Assembly: GCA_944390405.1 (NCBI GenBank)
Contig: CALXPS010000014.1
Coordinates: 1-38,116 of the forward strand
Length of the DNA: 38,116 nucleotides
Reading direction: 5' to 3'
Source: an uncultured Clostridia bacterium
GTDB taxonomy: Bacteria; Bacillota; Clostridia; TANB77; CAG-508
Shown here: one piece after another, positions 17,212 to 25,343 of the stretch
Position numbering within the stretch: the stretch's first letter is position 1
Layout: each line of letters begins with the position of its first letter
Notes under the pieces: generated by a model
The model's database searches: none
The model's input: only the letters and a program-made list of their open reading frames with translations
Told to the model about the DNA's origin: nothing
Made by a program: the position numbers and the translations under genes

Positions 17212-17649
17212 TTGTTAATTGGTGAATATGCACATTCAATTGATGCAAAAGGCAGATTAATAATGCCAGCAAAGTTAAAAGAAGACATTGGCGAAAAGTT
17301 TGTAATCACTAAAGGTTTAGATGGATGTTTATTTGTATATTCACAAAAAGAATGGCAAAACTTTGAAGAAAAATTAAGGACCTTCCCACTTACCAACAAA
17401 GATGCAAGAGCATTAATGAGATTTTTCCTAGCAGGAGCAATGGAATGCGAAATAGATAAACAAGGAAGATTTCTAATTGCAGGAAATTTAAGAGAATTTG
17501 CAGGCTTAGAAAAAGAAGTTGTTATAATAGGAGTTCTAAACAAAATAGAAATTTGGAGCAAAGAAAAATGGCAACAATACAGTGAAAAAGAAAACAATGA
17601 AGCTGATGATATTGCAGAAAAAATGGCAAATTTAGATTTAGGTATATAA
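17212..17649 (+). CDS. mraZ: Transcriptional regulator MraZ
   Basis: 145 residues, TTG start, chosen because GAGGTGAG ends 5 bases upstream and the protein then begins LIGEYAHSIDAKGRLIMPAKLKED as in the family (first AbrB-like half). The second half repeats it as ECEIDKQGRFLIAGNLREFAGLEKEVVIIGVLNKIEIWSKEKW. MraZ forms a ring-shaped oligomer and controls the division and cell-wall cluster by binding tandem boxes, which are present just upstream. It heads the cluster with rsmH, ftsL and the PBP. The 363-base gap to rsmH is unusually long for this operon. Confidence 0.96.
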   Translation: MLIGEYAHSIDAKGRLIMPAKLKEDIGEKFVITKGLDGCLFVYSQKEWQNFEEKLRTFPLTNKDARALMRFFLAGAMECEIDKQGRFLIAGNLREFAGLEKEVVIIGVLNKIEIWSKEKWQQYSEKENNEADDIAEKMANLDLGI

Positions 17650-18012
17650 CTTTACCAAAAGTTTATATAAAAAGCTAAAGATAAAATGATAATAAACAAA
17701 AGAACAATTAAAACAAAAGATAATGAGTAACAAAAGATTTTTAATAAACCAAGAGTAACAAAAGATATTAATAAAAAAACAAAAAATACAAAAGATTAAA
17801 TGATAATAGAACAAAAGAAGAATTTATACAAAAGATAAAATTATAACAAAACAAAAGAAAATAAGGAATAAATTATAATAACACAAATGATTATGTTAGT
17901 TACCAAAGTAATTATATATACCAAAGAATTAAAATATACTAGGGACAGCAGTTGGTGTAATCTTCTCCAACTGCTCAAATGCTATTTATAAAACATAAAA
18001 GAGGGTAAAATC
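17650..18012 (+). repeat. Long mraZ-rsmH spacer with eight ACAAAAGA motifs and a hairpin
   Basis: No gene is present. The octamer ACAAAAGA occurs eight times, starting at 17696, 17713, 17730, 17758, 17788, 17811, 17828 and 17851. Gaps are 17, 17, 28, 30, 23, 17 and 23 bases. Two looser relatives, TACCAAAG, follow near 17901 and 17919. All are on the sense strand in an A-rich, unpaired-looking tract. A 9-bp hairpin AGCAGTTGG (17947-17955)/CCAACTGCT (17967-17975) lies just before the rsmH ribosome site and lacks a T-run. This may be a regulatory leader or a protein-binding RNA tract. Confidence 0.65.
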
Positions 18013-18939
18013 ATGAAAGAATTTGAACATATTCCCGTATTACTTGAAGAATGTATTGAAGGTCTAAATATAAAAAAAAATGGAATATATGTAGATGGTA
18101 CTTTAGGAGGAGCAGGTCATAGCTTACAGATTGCAAAAAAGTTAGAAAATACAGGTAAGCTAATAGGAATAGATAAAGACGAAGTAGCAATACAAAAAGC
18201 TAAAGATACATTAAGAGAATTTAACAACGTAATATATGTTCAAGATAATCATGATAATATAAAGGAAATTTTAAATAAATTAAACATAGAAAAAGTTGAT
18301 GGAATTTTGCTAGATTTAGGAGTTTCATCATACCAAATAGATGAAGAAACAAGAGGATTTAGCTATATAAAAACTACTCCATTAGATATGAGAATGGATA
18401 AAACTCAAGAGCTAACAGCAGAAATTGTGATAAACACATATCCAGAAGAAAAATTATCAGAAATAATTTATAAATATGGAGAAGAAAAATTCTCAAGACA
18501 AATAGCAAAAAAAATTTGCGAATACAGGAAAAATAAAAAAATAGAAACAACAACAGAACTAGTAGAAATAATAGAAAAATGTGTTCCACACTCAAAACAG
18601 GGACATCCAGCTAAAAGAACGTTCCAAGCAATAAGAATAGAAGTAAACAATGAAATAGAACCATTGTATAACACAGTTATGAATTCAATAGATTGCTTAA
18701 ATCCAGATGGAAGGTTATGCATAATAACATTTCATTCATTAGAAGATAGAGCAGTGAAGCAAGCATATACAGATTGCTTGGGAAAATGTATATGTCCTCC
18801 AGATTTACCATATTGTGTATGTGGGAAAAAAGCAAAGGGACAAATAATTACAAAAAAACCAATATTGCCAACAGAAGAAGAAATGAATAAGAACACAAGA
18901 AGTAAAAGTGCAAAGTTAAGAATTTTTGAAAAATTTTAA
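18013..18939 (+). CDS. rsmH: 16S rRNA m4C1402 methyltransferase RsmH
   Basis: 308 residues, GAGGG 8 bases upstream. It starts FEHIPVLLEECIEGLN and has the SAM-binding loop YVDGTLGGAGHS (about 27-38), GILLDLGVSSYQIDEETRGFSY, PLDMRMD, GHPAKRTFQAIRIEVNNE and CIITFHSLEDR, all typical of RsmH (MraW). It methylates N4 of C1402 in 16S rRNA. It is the second gene of the mraZ cluster. Confidence 0.96.
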   Translation: MKEFEHIPVLLEECIEGLNIKKNGIYVDGTLGGAGHSLQIAKKLENTGKLIGIDKDEVAIQKAKDTLREFNNVIYVQDNHDNIKEILNKLNIEKVDGILLDLGVSSYQIDEETRGFSYIKTTPLDMRMDKTQELTAEIVINTYPEEKLSEIIYKYGEEKFSRQIAKKICEYRKNKKIETTTELVEIIEKCVPHSKQGHPAKRTFQAIRIEVNNEIEPLYNTVMNSIDCLNPDGRLCIITFHSLEDRAVKQAYTDCLGKCICPPDLPYCVCGKKAKGQIITKKPILPTEEEMNKNTRSKSAKLRIFEKF

Positions 18940-18957
18940 GATAAGGAGGTGTAAAAA

Positions 18958-19470
18958 ATGGCAAGAAGTAATTATACTAGATATCAATATGAAACAAGCC
19001 CAAGAAAACTTGAGCCATATTATACACCTCGCATAAAACAGACTGATAACAAAAAAGAAGAATCTAAAAAAGCACAATATGCAAAAAAGCAAAAAGAAGC
19101 TAAAAAATTAAAAAGAAAAGCTATGATATATTTAGCAATAGCATTTACTATAATATTTGGCATAAGTTATAGAAATGCACAAATAGACGAAAATTTTGAT
19201 AAGGTACAAAACCTTAAATCAGAATTATCAGCAGTAGAAAAAGAAAATGCTCAATTAGAAGTAGCAATAGAAAGTAGCCTAAATCTTACAAATTTAGAAC
19301 AACAAGCAAGAAGCATGCTAGGCATGCAAAAATTAACAAATAAACAAACAGAATATGTGAGCTTACCAAAAACAGACTATATAGAAGCAGCATCAGAACA
19401 AGTAGTAATAGAGGAAGAAAAAGGCTTATTAGAAACCATAGGAGATTATTTATCACAGTTATTTAAATAG
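18958..19470 (+). CDS. ftsL: FtsL-like septum protein
   Basis: 170 residues with a near-perfect AAGGAGGTG upstream. A basic cytoplasmic N-terminus (1-55, many Lys) is followed by one membrane helix (about 56-73, AMIYLAIAFTIIFGISY). A coiled-coil follows (VQNLKSELSAVEKENAQLEVAIES, about 82-107) with LTNLEQQARSMLGMQKLT behind it. This is the FtsL/DivIC build, and the position between rsmH and the PBP is that of ftsL. It would recruit the septal PBP and FtsW. Sequence conservation in this family is low, so the call rests on topology and position. Confidence 0.82.
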   Translation: MARSNYTRYQYETSPRKLEPYYTPRIKQTDNKKEESKKAQYAKKQKEAKKLKRKAMIYLAIAFTIIFGISYRNAQIDENFDKVQNLKSELSAVEKENAQLEVAIESSLNLTNLEQQARSMLGMQKLTNKQTEYVSLPKTDYIEAASEQVVIEEEKGLLETIGDYLSQLFK

Positions 19471-19476
19471 TAATTT

Positions 19477-19516
19477 AAAACATCTCTTTTGAATAGAATT
19501 AGAAGAGGTGTTTTTT
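19477..19516 (+). promoter_or_regulatory. Terminator-like hairpin holding the PBP ribosome binding site
   Basis: 12-bp stem, 19477-19488 with 19503-19514, one G-U pair, followed by T bases up to the ATG at 19517. The 3' arm contains AGAGGTG, the only ribosome site for the PBP. It could limit translation or attenuate transcription between ftsL and the PBP. Confidence 0.55.
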
Positions 19517-21484
19517 ATGTGGATATCAGATGTAGGAAGAAAGAGAAGATTAAAGAACATGCTTTTTGTATTTTTTATAATACAATTAGCTTTAATAACA
19601 AGAGTGGGATTTATACAATTCATTCAAGGTTCAGAATTGCAAGCAATGGCATACAGCCAGCAAACACTAAATAGAGATATAAATCCCAAAAGAGGTAGAA
19701 TACTTGATAGAACAGGAAAAGTAGAATTAGCTGTAAGTGCTAGTACAGAAACCGTATCAATAAATCCAACAAATATATCAAGTGAAAATAAAGAAAAACT
19801 AGCCAAAGCATTTGTAGACATATTTGATGTAGATTATGAAACGACACTAAAAAAACTTAAAAAGAAGACTGCCATAGAAATTATAGTAAAAAAAGTAGAT
19901 AAGGAAAAAACAGATGAGTTAAGACTATGGTTGGAAGAAAACAATATAACAACAGGAGTAAATATAGATGAAGACACAAAAAGATATTATCCATATGGTA
20001 CACTGGCTTCAAACATAATAGGATTTACAGGAAGTGATAATCAGGGGCTAGAAGGATTAGAAAGTTATTATGACGATATTTTAAGAGGAACACAAGGTAA
20101 AATTTTAAAACTTACAGATGCAACAGGTACAGACATGGGAACAGATGGAGAAGACTATATACCAGCTGAAGATGGGGATGACATAGTATTAACAATAGAT
20201 ATGACAATTCAAGCAATTGCTGAAAAATATCTGGCACAAGCTTGTATAGATAATGAATGTACAGATGGGGGCAATATAATAATACTTAATCCTAAAAGTG
20301 GAGATGTTTTAGCAATGGCAACATATCCAAATTATAACTTAAACTCTCCATATGAAATAAATAATGAAGAACTAAAGGCAGTTTGGGACACATTGGAAAG
20401 TAGTGAGAAAAATAATTATTTGCTACAGATGTGGAGAAATAAAGCAATATCAGACACATATGAACCAGGTTCTACTTTCAAATTATTAACATCATCAGCA
20501 GCATTAGAAGAGGGTATAACAGATGTAGATATTAGTGGAGAATTTAACTGTTCAGGTTCAATTACAATAGCAGGAGCCCGAATAAAATGCTGGAGATATT
20601 ATAGACCACATGGTGCACAAAGTTTAAGAGAAGCATTAATGAATTCATGCAATCCAGCATTTATAGGAATAGGTCAAGAGTTAGGTGTTAGTACATTCTA
20701 TGATTATTTAGAAAAGTTTGGATTATTAGAAAGAACAGGAATAGATTTACCAGGTGAGGCAGGCAGTATATTCTTAAAAGAAGAAAAAGTTGGCCCAGTA
20801 GAATTAGCTACTATTAGTTTTGGGCAGAGATTTGAAATAACACCAATACAGATGGCAAAGATAGTAGCAACAATTGCAAATGATGGAAAAGAAGTAAATC
20901 CGAGAATTGTTAAATCAATAATAGATTCAAAAACAGGAGAAGTAAGCGAAATTGCAGTAGAAGAAGGAGAACAAGTAATATCAAAAGAAAATGCAAGGAA
21001 AGTACTTGATATGATGCAATCAGTTGTAGATGAAGGTACTGGAAAAAAAGCACAAGTAGCAGGATACAATGTGGGTGGAAAAACAGGAACATCTGAAGAT
21101 GGAGTAGATACAGGCAAACGTATAGCATCGTTTGTAGGTGTAGCAGATATAAAAGATCCAGAAGTTGTAATAGTAGTAATTTTATATAATCCAACAGGAG
21201 AAGGAGGACATCAAGGAGGAGGAATAGCAGCACCAGTAGCAGGAGAAATTCTATCCGAAGTATTACCATATATGGAAATAAGCAAAGAAACAGAAGAAAT
21301 AAAAGAAACAGTAATAATGCCAAATGTAACGGGCATAACATTTGCAGAAGCAGAAGAAATTTTAGAAGAAGCAGAAATAGGAATAAGTGAAGAATTAGAA
21401 GCAGAAACAATAATAACAGACCAATTACCTAAAGCAGGAATACAAATAACAAAGGGAACAGAAGTGATATTATATAGCAATTAA
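19517..21484 (+). CDS. Class B penicillin-binding protein (FtsI/SpoVD type) with PASTA domain
   Basis: 655 residues from the ATG at 19517 (a GTG at 19508 lies inside the ribosome site). A single N-terminal membrane helix (about 14-34) is followed by the dimerisation domain starting RDINPKRGRILDRTGK. The transpeptidase triad is intact: STFK (Ser319, Lys322), SCN (377-379) and KTG (522-524). A C-terminal PASTA domain (VIMPNVTGITFAEAEEIL...) closes the protein, as in SpoVD and some FtsI proteins. It cross-links septal or spore-cortex peptidoglycan. The sequence alone does not settle whether it is the vegetative or the sporulation enzyme. A typical mraZ cluster would continue with murE or mraY; here it ends. 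Confidence 0.93.
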   Translation: MWISDVGRKRRLKNMLFVFFIIQLALITRVGFIQFIQGSELQAMAYSQQTLNRDINPKRGRILDRTGKVELAVSASTETVSINPTNISSENKEKLAKAFVDIFDVDYETTLKKLKKKTAIEIIVKKVDKEKTDELRLWLEENNITTGVNIDEDTKRYYPYGTLASNIIGFTGSDNQGLEGLESYYDDILRGTQGKILKLTDATGTDMGTDGEDYIPAEDGDDIVLTIDMTIQAIAEKYLAQACIDNECTDGGNIIILNPKSGDVLAMATYPNYNLNSPYEINNEELKAVWDTLESSEKNNYLLQMWRNKAISDTYEPGSTFKLLTSSAALEEGITDVDISGEFNCSGSITIAGARIKCWRYYRPHGAQSLREALMNSCNPAFIGIGQELGVSTFYDYLEKFGLLERTGIDLPGEAGSIFLKEEKVGPVELATISFGQRFEITPIQMAKIVATIANDGKEVNPRIVKSIIDSKTGEVSEIAVEEGEQVISKENARKVLDMMQSVVDEGTGKKAQVAGYNVGGKTGTSEDGVDTGKRIASFVGVADIKDPEVVIVVILYNPTGEGGHQGGGIAAPVAGEILSEVLPYMEISKETEEIKETVIMPNVTGITFAEAEEILEEAEIGISEELEAETIITDQLPKAGIQITKGTEVILYSN

Positions 21485-21550
21485 GATAGATACTCTGATG
21501 GAATTTTGTATAGAATGTATTAGAAAATTATTAATTTCTAAAGAAAAAAT

Positions 21551-21755
21551 TTTGTTACCATTCAGACTTAAAGATATATAATCCGCCAAAAGCAGTAATT
21601 ATATGTTTTTCCTCAAGAAAAAATCAAAAGGTCTATGCGGGTCACGAGTTGAGCAGCAGGCTGTTTGATTATTTTCTTTCGAAAAAAACATATAATTACT
21701 GCTTTTGGCTAGAAAGTGCTATTAATTAATTTAGTCTGAACAGTAACCAAATTTT
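21551..21755. repeat. Large nested inverted repeat upstream of pheS
   Basis: A perfect 26-bp inverted repeat (21585-21610 with 21684-21709) encloses a second near-perfect stem (21615-21628 with 21664-21678, one bulge). Its 35-base apex (21629-21663) is markedly more GC-rich than the region. Outside lies a broken outer stem, TTCAGACT (21561-21568) with AGTCTGAA (21733-21740) plus GTTAC/GTAAC. There is no T-run after the main stem and no T-box features (no TGGNACCRCG-like box). It may be a miniature mobile element, a DNA hairpin or a structured RNA. The rest of 21485-21839 holds no gene. Confidence 0.7.
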
Positions 21756-21839
21756 CAAAAAAATCCAATGAAAATATTGTAAAATAAGCAAAAATATGAT
21801 ATTCTAATATATAATTCAAAAATGGAGGAAAGATAATCA

Positions 21840-22859
21840 ATGAAAGACCAAATCTTAAAAATTAAAGAAAATGCAGAAAAAGATGTTAGTAATGCAAAAA
21901 GTTTACAAGAACTAAATGATGTAAGAGTAAAATATCTAGGGAAAAAGGGGGAGCTTACGGCCGTTTTAAGAGGAATGGGTAGTGTAGCACCAGAGGAGAG
22001 ACCTATTATAGGTGGATTTGTAAATGAGGCACGAGACATAATAGAAAATAAGATAGAATTAAAAGAAAAAGAATTAAAAGAAAAAGCATTAAATGAAAAA
22101 CTTCAAAAAGAAAAGATTGATATAACAATGCCAAGTAAAAAGACTAAAATAGGTTCAATACATCCAATCACAGGAGTAATTGATAATGTAAAAGAAATAT
22201 TTTTAGGATTAGGATATGAAATTGCAGATGGACCAGAAATAGAAAAAACATATTATGTGTTTGACCAATTAAACACACCAATAGACCATCCAGCAAGAGA
22301 TTTACAAGACACATTTTATATAAATGATAATATAGTACTAAGATCACAAACATCTTCAGTACAAATTCGTGTAATGGAAACTCAGAAGCCACCAATAAAA
22401 ATAATATGCCCAGGTGCAGTTTATAGATCAGATAGCGTTGACCCAACACATTCACCAGTGTTCCACCAATTTGAAGGACTAGTAATAGATAAAAATATTA
22501 CAATGTCAGATTTAAAAGGAACTTTAGAAATATTTGCTAAAAAATGTTTAGGAGAAGGCACACAAATTAGATTTAGACCACATCATTTCCCATATACAGA
22601 ACCAAGTGCAGAAGTAGATGTATCTTGCTTTGTATGCAAGGGGAAAGGGTGTAGAGTATGTAAAAATCAAGGTTGGATAGAACTTTTAGGTTGTGGCATG
22701 GTTCACCCTAAAGTATTAGAAAACTGCGGAATCGATTCAAATATATATTCAGGATTTGCATTTGGATGCGGGCTTGAAAGAATTGCAATGGCAAAATATG
22801 GAATAGATGATATGAGATTACTGTATGAAAATGATGTACGCTTTTTAAAACAATTCTAA
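21840..22859 (+). CDS. pheS: Phenylalanyl-tRNA synthetase alpha subunit
   Basis: 339 residues with TGGAGGAAAG upstream. An N-terminal coiled-coil (about 1-90) precedes the class II catalytic core: HPARDLQDTFYI (motif 2 region), LRSQTSSVQIR, PGAVYRSDSVDPTHSPVFHQFEGLVID, RFRPHHFPYTEPSAEVDVSCFVC, and motif 3 FAFGCGLERIAMAKYGIDDMR. A Cys cluster CFVCKGKGCRVC is normal for the family. With PheT it forms the (alpha-beta)2 enzyme that charges tRNA-Phe. It is followed by pheT after 37 bases. Confidence 0.97.
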   Translation: MKDQILKIKENAEKDVSNAKSLQELNDVRVKYLGKKGELTAVLRGMGSVAPEERPIIGGFVNEARDIIENKIELKEKELKEKALNEKLQKEKIDITMPSKKTKIGSIHPITGVIDNVKEIFLGLGYEIADGPEIEKTYYVFDQLNTPIDHPARDLQDTFYINDNIVLRSQTSSVQIRVMETQKPPIKIICPGAVYRSDSVDPTHSPVFHQFEGLVIDKNITMSDLKGTLEIFAKKCLGEGTQIRFRPHHFPYTEPSAEVDVSCFVCKGKGCRVCKNQGWIELLGCGMVHPKVLENCGIDSNIYSGFAFGCGLERIAMAKYGIDDMRLLYENDVRFLKQF

Positions 22860-22896
22860 TTTCAAAAAATTCAATATAAAAGTAAGGAGATAATGT

Positions 22897-25284
22897 ATGA
22901 AAACAAGTATAGAGTGGTTAAAAGAATATTCTGATATAAATGTAGATGCAAAAACATTAGCAGATAGATTAACAATTACAGGCTCAAAGGTAGAAACTAT
23001 AGAACAAAAGGGAAATGATATAAAAAATGTTGTAGTAGGTAAGATTTTAGAAATAACAAAACATCCTAATGCAGATAAATTAATAGTTACAAAAGTGGAT
23101 ATTGGAAATGAAGTAGTACAAATAGTAACAGGTGCAGATAATGTACATGTAGGTGATATTATTCCAATAGCTAAAGATGGTTCAGAATTACCAGGAGATG
23201 TAAAAATAAAAAAAGGAATGTTACGTGGGGTAGAATCATGTGGAATGATGTGTGCTGTAACAGAGCTTGGACTAGATTTGGCAGATTATCCAGAACAAAT
23301 TGAACATGGAATAATGATTTTACCAAAAGAGTTTGAAAAATTTATAGGAAAAGATATAGTAGATGTATTAAAGTTAAGAGAAGATATATTAGATTTTGAA
23401 ATAACATCAAATAGACCAGACTGTTTTTCAATAGAAGGATTAGGAAGAGAAACTGCAATATCTTTAGGTGAAAAATTTAAAAATCCTCATAAAGATTTAG
23501 ATAAAGAAGTAAAAACAGTAAATGAAATAGAAGGGCTAAAAGTAGATATAGAAGCAAAAGATTTATGTTATAGATATATAGCAAGAGTTATAAAAGATGT
23601 AAAAATTGAGAGCTCACCAGAATGGATGAAAAGAAGATTAAATGCATGTGGAGTAAGAGCTATAAATAATATAGTAGATATAACAAACTATGTAATGCTA
23701 GAACTAGGAGAACCAATGCATGCATTTGACATAAACTCAGTTAAAGGCAAACACATAATTGTTAGACGTGCAAAAGAGAACGAAAAAATTATAACACTAG
23801 ATGAAATAGAAAGAACATTAGATAATTCAGATTTAGTAATAGCAGATGAAGAAAAGCCAGCAGCAATAGCAGGTGTAATGGGAGGCTTGCATTCTGGAAT
23901 ATCAGAAGATACAAAAACAGTAGTTTTTGAAGCGGCTACATTTAATAGAGGAACAGTTCGTTTAACTGCTAAAAAAGTGGGATTAAGAACAGAAAGTTCA
24001 TCAAGATTTGAAAAAGGATTATCACCAGAAATAGCATTAAGAGCTATAAATAGAGCAGTAGAACTTGCAGAAATGATTGGAGCAGGAAAAGCAGTTGAAG
24101 CAAAAATAGATGTATACCCAGAAAAAGAAAAACAAAAAATTATTAAATTTGAACCAGAAAAGATTAATAATTTACTTGGAATGAATATATCTGAAGAAGA
24201 AATGAAAACAATTTTAGAAAATCTAGGAATAAAAGTTAATGGAAACATGTTAGAAATTCCATATTTCAGAGTAGATATAGAAAGAACAGCAGATATAGCA
24301 GAGGAAATAATAAGAATACATGGTTATGACACATTACAAAGCACACTAATAAATGCAGAAAGTACATTAGGTGCTAAAACAAAAGAACAAAAATTACAAG
24401 ACCAAGTAAAAGAATTCTTAGTAAATAAAGGCTTTTCAGAAATGTATTCATTTGCATTTATAAGTCCAGAAGAATTCAAAAAATGCAAATTAGATAATAC
24501 TAAAGCAATAAAAATTAAAAATCCATTAGGAGAAGATTACTCATTAATGAGAACTTCTATGATGCCAACTGTACTACAATCTATAGCTACAAATTATAAT
24601 AAAAAGAATAAAAATGTACAACTATTTGAGATAGGCAAAATATATTCAGATGAACAAGGAAATATCGAAAAGGATGAATTACCAACAGAAATAGAACAAA
24701 TTGCGTTTGCAATATATGGTGAAAATGCAGACTTCTATACAGTAAAAGGAATAATAGAAAACATACTAGAAATTTCAAACATATCAAAATATCAACTAGA
24801 AAGAGAAATAAATGCGAATTTACATCCAGGAAGAAGTGCAAAAATATTAATTGGTAAAGACAAAATTGCAAGTTTTGGAGAAGTTCATCCAGAAGTTTTA
24901 GAAAACTATGGAATAGGAGAAAAAGTGTATTATGCTGTGTTAGATATAGAAAAATTTGCTAAATATGGAAAAAACAATAAAAAGTATATTCCAATTCCAA
25001 AATATCCAGCAGTAGAAAGAGATATAGCAATAGTTGTAGACGAGGAAATAGAAGTAGGACAAATAGAAAATATAATATCAAAAAAAGCAAAAAATATATT
25101 AGAAACAGCTAAATTATTTGATATATACAGGAATGAGAAACTAGGGGCAAATAAAAAAAGTGTAGCATACGAGTTAATATTCAGAGCAAAAGATAGAACT
25201 TTAACAGATGATGAAATAAAAAATACAATGGATGCAATAACAAAAGAATTACAAGTAGCTTTAGGTGCAGAATTAAGAGCATAA
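22897..25284 (+). CDS. pheT: Phenylalanyl-tRNA synthetase beta subunit
   Basis: 795 residues, AAGGAG upstream. Domain order is that of bacterial PheT: an N-terminal EMAP-like tRNA-binding domain (about 40-150, with HPNADKLIVTKVDIG), the B3/B4 editing domain (about 205-375), the B5 domain (around 400-470), the inactive catalytic-like core, and a C-terminal anticodon-binding FDX-ACB domain (KYPAVERDIAIVVDEEIEVGQIE onward). It pairs with PheS and ends at a strong shared terminator. Confidence 0.96.
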   Translation: MKTSIEWLKEYSDINVDAKTLADRLTITGSKVETIEQKGNDIKNVVVGKILEITKHPNADKLIVTKVDIGNEVVQIVTGADNVHVGDIIPIAKDGSELPGDVKIKKGMLRGVESCGMMCAVTELGLDLADYPEQIEHGIMILPKEFEKFIGKDIVDVLKLREDILDFEITSNRPDCFSIEGLGRETAISLGEKFKNPHKDLDKEVKTVNEIEGLKVDIEAKDLCYRYIARVIKDVKIESSPEWMKRRLNACGVRAINNIVDITNYVMLELGEPMHAFDINSVKGKHIIVRRAKENEKIITLDEIERTLDNSDLVIADEEKPAAIAGVMGGLHSGISEDTKTVVFEAATFNRGTVRLTAKKVGLRTESSSRFEKGLSPEIALRAINRAVELAEMIGAGKAVEAKIDVYPEKEKQKIIKFEPEKINNLLGMNISEEEMKTILENLGIKVNGNMLEIPYFRVDIERTADIAEEIIRIHGYDTLQSTLINAESTLGAKTKEQKLQDQVKEFLVNKGFSEMYSFAFISPEEFKKCKLDNTKAIKIKNPLGEDYSLMRTSMMPTVLQSIATNYNKKNKNVQLFEIGKIYSDEQGNIEKDELPTEIEQIAFAIYGENADFYTVKGIIENILEISNISKYQLEREINANLHPGRSAKILIGKDKIASFGEVHPEVLENYGIGEKVYYAVLDIEKFAKYGKNNKKYIPIPKYPAVERDIAIVVDEEIEVGQIENIISKKAKNILETAKLFDIYRNEKLGANKKSVAYELIFRAKDRTLTDDEIKNTMDAITKELQVALGAELRA

Positions 25285-25295
25285 AATATAAATAC

Positions 25296-25333
25296 AAAAA
25301 TAAAGAATACAAATAAATGTATTCTTTATTTTT
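25296..25333. terminator. Bidirectional terminator between pheT and the P-type ATPase
   Basis: Perfect 16-bp stem, 25296-25311 with 25318-25333, loop of 6. The stem starts with AAAAA and ends with TTTTT, so it serves pheT on the plus strand and the convergent ATPase gene on the minus strand. Confidence 0.9.
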
Positions 25334-25343
25334 GATATATAAA

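Noticed and set aside
17696-17858. CRISPR array
   Set aside because: The repeated unit is only 8 bases with irregular spacing and no spacers or cas genes.
20910-21410. Long leucine-rich minus-strand open frames here and opposite other genes
   Set aside because: They are antisense shadows of AT-rich coding regions, where codons rich in A on one strand read as Leu, Phe and Ile on the other.
21485-21839. T-box riboswitch for pheST
   Set aside because: I could not find a T-box sequence, specifier loop or antiterminator pair. The structure is a simple nested inverted repeat.
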